Assembly (NCBI RefSeq): GCF_003254745.1 | Contig: NZ_QKXH01000001.1 | Coordinates: forward strand, 186,001-250,000 | From: Flavobacterium aquariorum | GTDB taxonomy: Bacteria > Bacteroidota > Bacteroidia > Flavobacteriales > Flavobacteriaceae | Length of the DNA: 64,000 nucleotides | Direction of reading: 5' to 3' | Shown here: one piece after another, positions 45,618 through 56,728 of the stretch | Layout: each line of letters begins with the position of its first letter | Position numbering within the stretch: position 1 is the stretch's first letter | Made by a program: the position numbers and the translations under genes | Notes under the pieces: generated by a model | The model's database searches: none | What the model was told of the DNA's origin: nothing | The model's input: only the letters and a program-made list of their open reading frames with translations

Positions 45618-48116
45618 ATGAAAGCATTTAACAACTCCAAATATCCCGTTTTTGAGGCAGATCAAGTCCTAAGCCAGAAACATCTCAATAGTGTTGTAAG
45701 TTATCTTGAGGAACAAGACCGCTTGTCTAGAACTGCACTCATAGGGATGGGAATTGTTTGTGGACTAGAAATTTCACACCCACAACCCAATCAAATTAAA
45801 ATAGGGTGCGGAACGGCTGTTACTTCATTGGGGTATGAAATTAATTGGGAGGAAAAACTTTTTACTTTTTATCATGATTTAGAACTTTCCGCAAATTTTC
45901 TGGGAGCCAATTATAGTAAAGAGCCTTTTTTGGAACCAATGTTAAAATATGGATCGAAATATTTGCCTTTCAAAAACGCCATTGAATTACTGGAAACTAC
46001 AACATCTGAACCATTAAAAACAGCTATTCCGAATGGTTTTTTTAATGATAAAGTTGTTCTGTTTATTTTAGAGACCGCATTGATAGACGAAAAAAATTGC
46101 GTCAATACCAATTGTGATGACAAAGGCAAAAGACTGGAATTTACCGTAAGACCTTTAGTTATAAAAAATTCAGATATCGCCCCTTTATTGTTACTTGGTT
46201 TTGACATAAAAAAAGCGTCACAAAAATTAGTGACTCCCAGATATAATGTTCCTTTCAAAAATTTGGTAACAGGACAGCAAGTTCTTGACGGTTTCAAAAA
46301 CTGGTATGATGACGCATTTCTGACCACACTTTCCAATCAAATAAACTCGATTTACAACACCAATAAAAATGTACTGAAATCAACTTCAGACTTCTCTTCG
46401 TTGAACAATTGCAAAACTCAATTATTGCAAACCATCAACGCCAACAAAGACAAATTGCAAATTCAATATGTGTGCGATTGGATTGCAGATATTGTTGCGG
46501 CGTATAATGAAATTGTAGATTTCCAGAATCAGAATCCTACTTTTTGCTGTTTTGACGAAAGTCTGTTTCCTTTTCATATCATTTTAGGAAACATCAATTT
46601 GGAGAATAATTTCAGAACTCCTTATGTAAAAACGGGCAATACAGACAAAGAAATTCTACTAAGAAACAAACTCAATATCTTATTTGAACGGTTGGTGCTT
46701 TTGATAAAATCCTGGTCCGTCACTGATACTGCTATCCGAATAACACCCACAATTTATGGCAAGACTCCTTTGTCAAAAAAATCTATTCCATATTATTATT
46801 CCAATTTTTTGGAATTAAATAAAAAATGGAATCCCGATAAAACTGTAAAAAGCAAAACAAATGAAATCCTTTCCTATCAATCTGAAAAACCCAATTATAC
46901 TGATTTACAATGGGTAAAAAAACCGTTGTTGTATGACTTAGAACCTTATAATTTTTTTAGAATAGAAGGGCATATTGGTAAAAATTACTTGGAAGTACTT
47001 ACAGAATTGTCTTCTTTGAAAGACACTTACAATCTACCATTCAAAGCAATTGCCTTGAATGCAGTCGATTTTGTGGGCAAAGATGTGGACATTACGAAAC
47101 ACCAAGGCGATTGGTCAGACCTTGAAGTTGATTATGATTTGGCTCGAAAAAAAGTATACAATATTACCGAGTTTGTCATTAATTGGATTACTTCAAACAA
47201 AAAAGAGATTGTTGCGCAAACCATCATGACCGATGCCACGATTACTTCTCTCAAAAACATTTTGAACGAAGTAAAAACGCTGCTGACAGATGATTTAAAC
47301 GAATTTTTACCCAATTATAAAAGCTTTTATGAAATTTTCAAAAACTTAAATATTCTCTTCTTATTTCATCGTTTTTGTCTTTTATGGGGCAAAAAAGATT
47401 TAAGCATTTTGGTTGAAGACTTGATCGATCACTTGGATCAAATCAATGAATTATTTCTTGAAGATTCCTTTACAGTTTTATATGATGAAGCTGTGAAAAG
47501 GTGGAATACCAGTTTCAAGGATTTGTTTTTGTCTTCATTTTTACAGAAAAACAAGGGAATGGAGCACCATGCTGGAGTTTCCGTAGGAGGCACATTTATT
47601 CTGGTTTACTCTGATTCCTCCATTTTCAAACCTCAACAAACTCCTCCAAAATATCAAGTGCTTCTTAATTCAATACAAAATTATACCGATAGTTTTTCTT
47701 TTGGAACTGTTGAAGAGACAAAAACGATTAAAGATGACCTCACCAAAAGCGTTTTATTCAATAAGACAAAATTCTCATATAGTGATTCCTATGACGCAAA
47801 TGCGCTGAAAGATTGCAAAAATGAAACAGAAAACCTCAAAGCCAATCTTATAAAAGTGGCACAACAAAATCTTTCCGCCAATTATCCGGCACACTTACAA
47901 GAATTTTTTCTAACCAATATTACAAACTTATTCCAATTTGAGCCATCAATTTTGGCAGAAAACACCGCCCCTCAAAAAGTGGTACTTGCAGATTTTTTCT
48001 TGCCCTATATCCAAAATCCAGAAGGAAACAGCATCAATATTGTCATAGGAAACACCGAAACAAAACTTGGAGATTTTGAAAAAGTAGATTTTAATAATGA
48101 CGATTTTAACACTTAG
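45618..48116 (+). CDS. Unassigned 832-aa eCIS-locus protein
   Basis: I do not recognise a characterised function. The N-terminus has the pattern FEADQVLSQKHLNSVVSYL and LIGMGIVCGLEIS. The C-terminal third has GVSVGGTFILVY and, about 120 residues later, VVLADFFLPY. There are no membrane helices or signal peptide, and the middle is helical. I recall this motif pair in other large Bacteroidota proteins near eCIS genes. It sits after the two baseplate proteins, where AFP and PVC encode the tail fibre (Afp13), so a peripheral baseplate or receptor-binding role is possible but unproven. No fibre repeats are visible. Confidence 0.75.
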   Translation: MKAFNNSKYPVFEADQVLSQKHLNSVVSYLEEQDRLSRTALIGMGIVCGLEISHPQPNQIKIGCGTAVTSLGYEINWEEKLFTFYHDLELSANFLGANYSKEPFLEPMLKYGSKYLPFKNAIELLETTTSEPLKTAIPNGFFNDKVVLFILETALIDEKNCVNTNCDDKGKRLEFTVRPLVIKNSDIAPLLLLGFDIKKASQKLVTPRYNVPFKNLVTGQQVLDGFKNWYDDAFLTTLSNQINSIYNTNKNVLKSTSDFSSLNNCKTQLLQTINANKDKLQIQYVCDWIADIVAAYNEIVDFQNQNPTFCCFDESLFPFHIILGNINLENNFRTPYVKTGNTDKEILLRNKLNILFERLVLLIKSWSVTDTAIRITPTIYGKTPLSKKSIPYYYSNFLELNKKWNPDKTVKSKTNEILSYQSEKPNYTDLQWVKKPLLYDLEPYNFFRIEGHIGKNYLEVLTELSSLKDTYNLPFKAIALNAVDFVGKDVDITKHQGDWSDLEVDYDLARKKVYNITEFVINWITSNKKEIVAQTIMTDATITSLKNILNEVKTLLTDDLNEFLPNYKSFYEIFKNLNILFLFHRFCLLWGKKDLSILVEDLIDHLDQINELFLEDSFTVLYDEAVKRWNTSFKDLFLSSFLQKNKGMEHHAGVSVGGTFILVYSDSSIFKPQQTPPKYQVLLNSIQNYTDSFSFGTVEETKTIKDDLTKSVLFNKTKFSYSDSYDANALKDCKNETENLKANLIKVAQQNLSANYPAHLQEFFLTNITNLFQFEPSILAENTAPQKVVLADFFLPYIQNPEGNSINIVIGNTETKLGDFEKVDFNNDDFNT

Positions 48117-48141
48117 CAAATAATTCTTAAAAAATAACGTT

Positions 48142-48846
48142 ATGGCAACCAAACAAGAAATAATTACAGCAATTGACGGCAAAATTATTGCGAAAGGAAA
48201 TATAACCGCTGTCGACACTAACAAAATTCTAAAAGACATTTTGGAATTTTCAGACAAACCTGTAACTCCTATCAATGGTTTTGATTTTGGGAATGTGGAT
48301 AAACCTTTAAGCACTAAACAACTTGCAACTGTAAAAGTGAATTTTACCGGAATAGACAAATTCTCTTGCTCCCTATATATATGTACCGAAGCACGATTGA
48401 AAGACCCTGCAAATACTGATGTGAAAAACAATCCCGAATGGCTATTTATACCTTTAAAGGAAGAAGAATATAAAATTCTGTTATCCTTTTTGCCCAACAT
48501 CAACGAGAAACAAATGTATATTACCTTTACGGTTCCTTTCTTTAGAGCGGAGTTCAAAGATGCCACTACTCCAAATGCTGCAGGTGGTCTCAATAGCGAC
48601 ACAAGAGCAACAGTAAGTCGAGCTGATTTTCCAATGACAATTATTGGCATTGGTTTACTCGAAAACAAAAAACAACAAAAAGGTGTTCATCTCATAATAC
48701 CAGAAGCCGGCCATATTTCAACATCTATGGCTCTTTTGTATAAACCAAATAAATTTGAATTTGGTTTATTCACAAAAGAAATGCAAGATAATTTAGATAA
48801 AATGTTCAGTAGCATCCTTGAGGACAATGATTTAATTATTGACTAA
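48142..48846 (+). CDS. Unassigned 234-aa eCIS-locus protein
   Basis: No known domain is recognised. The protein is soluble, without signal peptide, and mixed alpha/beta: an N-terminal helical start (ATKQEIITAIDGKI), a segment PNINEKQMYITFTVPFF, then SRADFPMTIIGIGLL and a C-terminal helix (EMQDNLDKMFSSILEDND). It begins 25 bases after the 832-aa gene and ends 5 bases before the tape-measure-like gene, so it belongs to the same operon. It could be a particle component such as a cap adaptor or an assembly chaperone; the sequence does not decide. Confidence 0.7.
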   Translation: MATKQEIITAIDGKIIAKGNITAVDTNKILKDILEFSDKPVTPINGFDFGNVDKPLSTKQLATVKVNFTGIDKFSCSLYICTEARLKDPANTDVKNNPEWLFIPLKEEEYKILLSFLPNINEKQMYITFTVPFFRAEFKDATTPNAAGGLNSDTRATVSRADFPMTIIGIGLLENKKQQKGVHLIIPEAGHISTSMALLYKPNKFEFGLFTKEMQDNLDKMFSSILEDNDLIID

Positions 48847-48851
48847 AAACA

Positions 48852-50315
48852 ATGCATTTAATTCAGCAACATACACTTGATATTCGTTGTACTTCGCTCG
48901 ATTTTGGGAAAGAAGTACAAAGTGTTGTTGCTGCATTGATGGAAAAAGAATTGTATCCAAAACTTGAACTCCTACTCAACCTTTACTCTTTTCAAAACTA
49001 TACTTGGAAAATTGACAAACTGGAAATAACACTCCCTCCTCTTTCCAGAAAAAAATGGAAAGAAGAAATTGTGAACTATTCATTGGAACAAATTGAATTG
49101 TATCTAAAAATGAATTTTGAAGATTTTGAACAAAATCTTGGTAGAATTGAAAATTCGGAAATCGTATTTACAAAAAATAACATTCTTGAAAGTTTATTTT
49201 TTGATTTTTTGCAAAAAGGAATTATTCCCGAAAATGGATTGATTAAAAATCTTGAAGAATTAATTGCAAGTTTAGAAGTAAATGAATCTTTTATTAAAAA
49301 ACTAAAAGATTTATTTAGAGAGAATTCGAAAGCCCTAATACGCTTTATATATGCCTTCTCTGAAGAATTTAAAACGAAAATTGCAAATCAAAGTGATGAT
49401 TCTCAATCGGAATTCATAACATTATTACAATTTGCATTGGCTTCAAAAGCAAATTCGTTTTCTAGTACAGTAATCGAAAGTTGGATTGAATTTATGGCTT
49501 GGCAATTTTATTTTTTTAAAGAAAAAATAATCTCGAATGCAACCCTTTATCATACTGTTAAAATCATCACCTCCCAATATTGGGACATAGAATCCAATCA
49601 TTTGTTGATTTTAAAAGAATTATTAATCACAGAAAAAGGTCTTCATAAAAAATACATTTTGTTACAAAACAATGATTTTATTGCTTTTTGGAACATCTTT
49701 TTGAATACCCTCGATTCTTTAAATTCAATAGAGGAATCAATAATCGCAGAAAAAAATACTTTAGAAATTAAGAAAAAAACAAAATTAGAAACTCCAGATT
49801 CAAAAACACAGAATATGATTTATGTTGAAAATGCTGGTTTGATACTATTCCATCCTTTTTTAAAATCTTTATTTGAACAGCTGGATTTGACAAAAAATGA
49901 CATTTGGACAACCAAAATCAGTCAGCATAAAGCCATTTTATTAACTCAATTTTTAATTAACGGAGAAACAAAAATAGGGGAAAATGAATTGGTACTCAAC
50001 AAAATTTTATGCGGTTTCCAAATAGAAAATGTGGTCCATACACAACTGGAGATCACTCCTAAAGAAATAGAAAAATGCGAGAGTTTATTAAATGCCGTGA
50101 TTGAACATTGGAAAATACTAGGTGACACCTCCATTGCCGGTTTACGCGAGACTTTTTTACAAAGAAAAGGGAAAATTTTGATGACCGAAAATGAAAAACT
50201 GGAACTATGGGTAAAACAAGAAGGTGTCGATGTTCTATTAGCCCAATTACCATGGGGAATCGAAATGATAAAAACCCCATGGATGGAAGATTTTTTGCAG
50301 TGTTATTGGAATTAA
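48852..50315 (+). CDS. eCIS tape-measure-like protein (Afp14/Pvc14 type), short form
   Basis: This 487-aa protein has the N-terminal signature of the contractile-injection tape-measure family: HLIQQHTLDIRCTSLDFGKEVQSVV and KLELLLNLYSFQNYTWKIDKLEI. A long helical body follows. A conserved C-terminal block contains YVENAGLILFHPFLKSLFEQL, RETFLQRKGKILMTENEKL and LLAQLPWGIEMIKTPWM. In AFP and PVC the family member is far longer and sets tail length. The shortness here suggests a short particle, or a protein reduced to its conserved ends. It lies directly before the cargo gene. Confidence 0.82.
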   Translation: MHLIQQHTLDIRCTSLDFGKEVQSVVAALMEKELYPKLELLLNLYSFQNYTWKIDKLEITLPPLSRKKWKEEIVNYSLEQIELYLKMNFEDFEQNLGRIENSEIVFTKNNILESLFFDFLQKGIIPENGLIKNLEELIASLEVNESFIKKLKDLFRENSKALIRFIYAFSEEFKTKIANQSDDSQSEFITLLQFALASKANSFSSTVIESWIEFMAWQFYFFKEKIISNATLYHTVKIITSQYWDIESNHLLILKELLITEKGLHKKYILLQNNDFIAFWNIFLNTLDSLNSIEESIIAEKNTLEIKKKTKLETPDSKTQNMIYVENAGLILFHPFLKSLFEQLDLTKNDIWTTKISQHKAILLTQFLINGETKIGENELVLNKILCGFQIENVVHTQLEITPKEIEKCESLLNAVIEHWKILGDTSIAGLRETFLQRKGKILMTENEKLELWVKQEGVDVLLAQLPWGIEMIKTPWMEDFLQCYWN

Positions 50316-50360
50316 AGAAAACGATTATAATGAATTAACAGCTTAATTATTGGACAAAAA

Positions 50361-53300
50361 ATGGCTAAAACAGGACCTGTATTTAAAGCGCTTACCAAAA
50401 AGCCACAGCGAAAAACGATGCCTTTCTTTCCTTCGGCAACGAAGAAAAAAAAGAAAGCAACTGCTCTTGTGCCTGTACCTTTAAAAGCTAAAAAAATAGA
50501 AGCGGCAGATCCTGTACTTAATTTAAAAAAAGCATCTATCCTTGATATTCAAAAAGCCAAAATTGTAAAAACTGCAAAATCCCAAAAGAAACACGGTACT
50601 GCCGACGAGAAAAAAGAGGAAATGCAAAAAGCAGTTTCTATAAATCCTGCATTGGAAAAATCTAGCGTAGCCAAGAAGAATCAAGTTGAAGATATGGCTG
50701 ATCCCAAAAACGCAGTCGGAAAATTTAATGCAAAAAAATTCTCAGACGCCATTTTGGAAAATATCAAAAAAGTGATTCCAAAAAACAAAGAGGAAATGGA
50801 TAAAGACCAAACCTCTTCTGAAAAAATGGGTGCGGCACAACAAGGTATTACTGATTCCCTAGAAAAAGAAAAACAAGCCACAAATGGCGAGTTATCAAAT
50901 TCCGTAAATGCGACTCCAGACCAAGCTAGTGTTGTCACAAAAGTAGCTACACCATTGCCAAAAGAGGATATTGGTGCCTATCCCAATGTCTCCAATCCAG
51001 GATTTGCACCACCACTCAAAACAGCTCAAGATAATGACCTTTCTTCCGATTCTAAAAAAATAGACGATGAGTTGGCTAACAACGATGTTTCGGAAGCACA
51101 GCTTCAAAATGGAAACGAAGCTGCTTTTGATCATTCATTGGTAGAAAAAAAAGAGAGTCAGAAAAAAGCAGAAGGTACTCATCAACAGTATTTAAAATCG
51201 GCTAACCCAATTGCTGGTGCCACAAAAAACAGCACCAACACTCTTACTCTCGGAGGACTGGCCAAAATGAATGCTACAAGGAATAAACAATTAAGCCAAG
51301 TAGACAAAAACAAAGAACTTAAAAAACAAAAAGAAGAAGAAGTTCGAACCAAAGTCGCAACGGACTTGAATAAAATTTATGATGACACCAAACTTTTGGT
51401 AGAAACCAGACTTAAAAACCTTACCGAAAAAGTAAACAAAGATTTTGATGAAGCCCTCGATATAGCTAACAAAGCTTTTGAAAAAAATGTAAAAGAAAGA
51501 ACCGATACCAATTGGTTAGAAGATTTAGCCAATTGGGCTGCAGGAATTCCTAATGATATCAAGAAAGTATTTCTCGAAGAGCAGGATAATTTTATCAATT
51601 CATTGGCCCCTGTGGTTCGAAAAATTGGAGATTTTGTTGAAAAAGAATTGAACCAAGCCACAAAGGATATTGAGAATGGAAAACTCCAAACTCAGAATTA
51701 TTGGAAAAATCAGGACAAGGATACACAAAGAATCGCCGGCGAAGTATTTGCCCATGCCACTGAGAGATTTACAGAATTGGATTCTAAAGTAGAGGAAGCA
51801 AACGAAGGTTTAAAACAAAGTATTACTACCAAATTTAATGCTGCTGTTGCCAAACTGGAAGAAACATTTGACAAGATTCAAGAAGAGAATAAAAGTTGGC
51901 TGGAGCGTGCCTATGATGCCGTAGTTGGTGTGATAAAGGCCATAATAGAAATGAAAAATCTGTTGCTGAACATATTGGCAAAAGTGGCAGATGTTGTTGG
52001 GAAAATTATTCTGGATCCTATTGGTTTCCTATCCAATTTACTGGATGCAATTGTTTTGGGTTTTCAAAATTTTGGTAAAAATGCATTAGAACATCTCAAG
52101 AAAGGATTTTTTGAATGGCTAATGGGCAATATGCCTCCGTCGATAAAATTTCCGAAGCAATGGGATTTAAGCGGGATTTTTGAATTTATAATGTCTGTTT
52201 TTGGGCTTACTTGGGAAAATATTAAAGCCCGAGCTACTAAAATGTATGGAGCAACAGTAGTCGCAGCGCTGGAAACAGGCTTTGAGATTTTTCAAATTAT
52301 CCGAAAAGAAGGTCTTGGCGGATTGTGGAATTACATCAAAGAAAAAATTGGTGACCTAAAAGTCATGGTAGTCGATGCCATACAAAATATGCTTATCGAA
52401 ACCGTAATCAAAGCAGGAATAACATGGGTCATCAGTTTGTTCAATCCTGTGGGTGCTTTTATAAAAGCTTGTAAACTCATTTATGATGTCATTAGTTGGT
52501 TTATCAATAATGCCAGAAGAATATTGGATTTAATAAACAGTATTGTTGATAGTACCGCGCTGATTGTAGCTGGAAAGATAACTCAAGCCGCAACATTTGT
52601 AGAAAACTCGTTGGCCAAATTAGTTCCTATAGCCATTGGATTTTTGGCTGGATTATTAGGGCTTGGCGATTTAAGCAAAAAAGTACAGGCTTTGCTCGAT
52701 AAAATACAGGCACCTATAAATAAAGCCATTGATTGGGTACTTGAAAAAGCAGGCGCTGTGGTAAAAACATTATTCAAAGCTGGAAAAGCCGGAGTTAAAA
52801 AATTGTTGAGCTTTTTTAGTATCAAAAAGAAATTTAAAACAGAAGACGGGCATTCACATAGCCTTTATTTTGAAGGGACCGAAGAAAATGCTGAGTTAAT
52901 GGTAGCCAGTACTCCGGCAACTTTTGCAAAATTTATAAGTAAGTTAGGAAAAACAGATGCCAAAAAAGCGGAATCCAAAAAAAATGCACAAGCTGAATTT
53001 AATTTACTAAAAGTGGCTATTTCTAAGAAAAATAAATCTGCTAAAGGATCAGAAAAATACCAGACAGAACAAACCGAAAAATATGAAGTAGTTACAGATC
53101 ATGTCAATAAACTGAGTAATCACATGATCCCGCTTTTTAATATGGAAAGCATCGGAAAGTTTGAACTTGCTTTTGGTTCATTACAAAATGGTTTTGGGAC
53201 AAGTATGGAGGTGAAAAACCTTCACAAAACAACCAAACCACCCACGGGATCGGTGCCTGGCGTTACCAACGCTGGTTATGAAACGCTTAAGAAAAAACGA

Positions 53301-53690
53301 AATGGCAGTTCGACTTACTATATCTTGGGTCACTTATTAAATCACAATTTAGGAGGAAGCGGAAATGATTTTAGAAATTTAACACCGCTTACTCGAAAAG
53401 GAAACAAGGATCACAATGCAGACATTGAAGAAACCGTAAAAAAAGATTTGGCAGATGACAAAGTAATAAATTATAAAGTTACTCCAATTTATGGCGGGAA
53501 TTCGGTGAAAAACCTACCTCAAAATTTATCAGCCAAAAGAAAAAAAATTATAGAGATGGAAGAAAAAACACCATCAACGATAAATTATGAATTCTCTTCC
53601 TGGAAAAAAGAAGACCCGAATACTAAAGTTACAAAAACCGATCATTTTAGTAATGGATTGGACTATACCCATGGCGATTATATAGAATAG
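50361..53690 (+). CDS. Probable eCIS cargo toxin with C-terminal nuclease-like domain
   Basis: The 1109-aa protein has four parts: a basic, disordered start (KTMPFFPSATKKKKK, about 1-60); a charged coiled-coil region (about 100-510); a long amphipathic and hydrophobic helical region (about 513-820, starting WLERAYDAVVGVI); and a C-terminal domain. The last carries GHLLNHNLGGSGNDFRNLTPL (residues 990-1010, His991, Asn1006) and NYKVTPIYGG. This resembles the DRGH-Asn core of DNA/RNA non-specific endonucleases, with GHL in place of RGH. The first three parts match the plan I know for eCIS cargo proteins, but no DUF4157 HExxH motif is seen. It sits between tape-measure and ATPase genes. No immunity gene follows. 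Nuclease activity is inferred. Confidence 0.75.
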   Translation: MAKTGPVFKALTKKPQRKTMPFFPSATKKKKKATALVPVPLKAKKIEAADPVLNLKKASILDIQKAKIVKTAKSQKKHGTADEKKEEMQKAVSINPALEKSSVAKKNQVEDMADPKNAVGKFNAKKFSDAILENIKKVIPKNKEEMDKDQTSSEKMGAAQQGITDSLEKEKQATNGELSNSVNATPDQASVVTKVATPLPKEDIGAYPNVSNPGFAPPLKTAQDNDLSSDSKKIDDELANNDVSEAQLQNGNEAAFDHSLVEKKESQKKAEGTHQQYLKSANPIAGATKNSTNTLTLGGLAKMNATRNKQLSQVDKNKELKKQKEEEVRTKVATDLNKIYDDTKLLVETRLKNLTEKVNKDFDEALDIANKAFEKNVKERTDTNWLEDLANWAAGIPNDIKKVFLEEQDNFINSLAPVVRKIGDFVEKELNQATKDIENGKLQTQNYWKNQDKDTQRIAGEVFAHATERFTELDSKVEEANEGLKQSITTKFNAAVAKLEETFDKIQEENKSWLERAYDAVVGVIKAIIEMKNLLLNILAKVADVVGKIILDPIGFLSNLLDAIVLGFQNFGKNALEHLKKGFFEWLMGNMPPSIKFPKQWDLSGIFEFIMSVFGLTWENIKARATKMYGATVVAALETGFEIFQIIRKEGLGGLWNYIKEKIGDLKVMVVDAIQNMLIETVIKAGITWVISLFNPVGAFIKACKLIYDVISWFINNARRILDLINSIVDSTALIVAGKITQAATFVENSLAKLVPIAIGFLAGLLGLGDLSKKVQALLDKIQAPINKAIDWVLEKAGAVVKTLFKAGKAGVKKLLSFFSIKKKFKTEDGHSHSLYFEGTEENAELMVASTPATFAKFISKLGKTDAKKAESKKNAQAEFNLLKVAISKKNKSAKGSEKYQTEQTEKYEVVTDHVNKLSNHMIPLFNMESIGKFELAFGSLQNGFGTSMEVKNLHKTTKPPTGSVPGVTNAGYETLKKKRNGSSTYYILGHLLNHNLGGSGNDFRNLTPLTRKGNKDHNADIEETVKKDLADDKVINYKVTPIYGGNSVKNLPQNLSAKRKKIIEMEEKTPSTINYEFSSWKKEDPNTKVTKTDHFSNGLDYTHGDYIE

Positions 53691-55037
<1,347 letters not shown>

Positions 55038-55089
55038 AACTGAAGGAGTTGTAGGCAAAAAATTTAGGACAACCCTTAAAACAAAAGCC

Positions 55090-55908
55090 ATGCAAAAAAC
55101 ATTCTACCAAAAAGAATTACTCATCAAAGCCCCCCAACAAAGAAACGGCACTGCCAACAACAAAAAAGACATTGAAAAAATTCAGTCCTGGCTTAATTTA
55201 TTTGCAATGCAAAATCCAAGTTCAGGAACAGCAACCGGTATTGATGGAGATTTTGGTCCGGCAACAGAAAAAGCAGTTTTGAACTATCAACAATTCAATA
55301 ACTTATCCCAAACAGGAATTATTGATCAAGCTTTATTTAGTTTGCTGACAACACCCTTAAAAAAAGCATTTGAAGATCCTATTACTGGCAATAACTTAAG
55401 AGAATTAGTGCTGAGTGTTGCCAAAAACCATCTCAAAAATCATCCGTTTGAACTTGTCATTCACAATCAAAGCAATACAGGGCCATGGGTACGCAGTTAT
55501 ATGGACGGAAATGAAGGAACCGATTGGTTTTGGTGCATGGGATTTGTACAAACAGTACTTGACCAAGCCGCATCCATTCAAGGAAAAAACTTCAAAACAC
55601 TAATGCCCTTAACATATAGTTGCGATACTGTTGGCACCATTGGACTTCAAAAAAAAATGCTTACCCGTTACCAGATAGCGAGAACAAATCCAAGTATTAT
55701 ACAACCAGCGGATGTATTTTTATTGCAAAAAACACCAAACGATTGGTTTCATACCGGAATTGTAACTGCCATTCATGGAGATGTAATTGAAACTATCGAA
55801 GGAAATACTAATGCCGATGGTTCCCATAACGGAAATGCCGTCATGAACCGAATCCGAAACTTTAAACAATCAAAAATCGACTTTTTCTCAATTGCCCCTT
55901 TGGTCTGA
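55090..55908 (+). CDS. Peptidoglycan-binding and CHAP-like cysteine hydrolase
   Basis: This 272-aa protein starts with a peptidoglycan-binding type 1 domain (about residues 25-90; IQSWLNLF, IDGDFGPATEKAVLNYQ). The second half is a papain-like CHAP or NlpC/P60-type domain with candidate catalytic Cys149 (DWFWCMGFVQ), His221 (WFHTGIVT) and Glu237/Asn239 (IEGNTN). There is no signal peptide. As the last gene of the operon it may open the producer's wall to release particles, or act as a second cargo that cuts peptidoglycan. The sequence does not separate these. No terminator was found after it. Confidence 0.82.
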   Translation: MQKTFYQKELLIKAPQQRNGTANNKKDIEKIQSWLNLFAMQNPSSGTATGIDGDFGPATEKAVLNYQQFNNLSQTGIIDQALFSLLTTPLKKAFEDPITGNNLRELVLSVAKNHLKNHPFELVIHNQSNTGPWVRSYMDGNEGTDWFWCMGFVQTVLDQAASIQGKNFKTLMPLTYSCDTVGTIGLQKKMLTRYQIARTNPSIIQPADVFLLQKTPNDWFHTGIVTAIHGDVIETIEGNTNADGSHNGNAVMNRIRNFKQSKIDFFSIAPLV

Positions 55909-55950
55909 AAAAAAATCAAGAAAATATTTAGATGTTTTACCAAGAATTAA

Positions 55951-56664
55951 TCAAGAAAAAACTTCTTTCAAAACATCCAAAGATTTCGGCCTTTTGAATC
56001 CGTCGAGATGAAAACTGTAGTAATCGATTAAAATCTTTAAAAGCAATTGTCTTTCAATGACATGAAACGTTTTTTGATCGTTATCAAATTTCAATTGAAT
56101 TAGTTTTTTGAACAACTCCGTTTCGTGTTCTGTGAGCGAACTAATGGCATGAAAAGGAGTAAAAACACCTTCGATCATTTCGAAGAAAGGCATGTCCATA
56201 TCTGAAGTGTCAGGGTAAAACCCGAGGTATTTTGTGGTTTCCAACATCAGAATCAAATGGAAATTGGAAATTTCATCATGTTGGTCGAGCCAATGCAAAG
56301 CCGTTTCAAGAAACGTAAACAAGGATTCGTTTTTTTCTTCTTCGTGTATTGAATGATGCAAAATTTCGGAAAGAAACAAAACTATGGTGCTTTTGAAAAT
56401 ATCCGAATGTATCGAATGAAAAGGAGACGAAATTTTTACTTCTTTGAAATTTTCTAAAGTTCCTTTGTTTTTGTGAACGGCTTCAATTTCGATGATGGTC
56501 AAAGGTTGAAAATAAGCCATTTTTTGACTCGCTTTCCGGGACGAAAAAGCATCTCTTACAAAGTATGATTTCAGTCCGCTAGACAATGTAAAGCATTTTA
56601 CAATCAAACTTTTCTCCTGAAATTTTAAGGTCGAGATTACGATAGCTTTGGTTTTGACTAGCAT
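55951..56664 (-). CDS. recO: DNA repair protein RecO
   Basis: This 237-aa protein has the N-terminal OB fold (TKAIVISTLKFQEKSLIVKCFT, SGLKSYFVR) followed by a helical domain with FLSEILHHSIHEEEKNESLF and YLGFYPDTS. The zinc cysteines of some RecO proteins are missing, as is common in Bacteroidota. RecO helps load RecA on SSB-coated single strands. It is convergent with the last contractile-injection gene, and the porZ gene lies just upstream. Confidence 0.92.
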   Translation of the reverse strand: MLVKTKAIVISTLKFQEKSLIVKCFTLSSGLKSYFVRDAFSSRKASQKMAYFQPLTIIEIEAVHKNKGTLENFKEVKISSPFHSIHSDIFKSTIVLFLSEILHHSIHEEEKNESLFTFLETALHWLDQHDEISNFHLILMLETTKYLGFYPDTSDMDMPFFEMIEGVFTPFHAISSLTEHETELFKKLIQLKFDNDQKTFHVIERQLLLKILIDYYSFHLDGFKRPKSLDVLKEVFS

Positions 56665-56728
56665 TTTAATTTTAGAATTGAAAGATTGAAAAATTAAACA
56701 ATCTTAAACATTTAAACGATTACACAAT

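Noticed and set aside
47946..48668. A 240-codon minus-strand frame opposite the end of the 832-aa gene and the 234-aa gene
   Set aside because: It spans the junction of two co-directional operon genes and has no domain; an antisense shadow.
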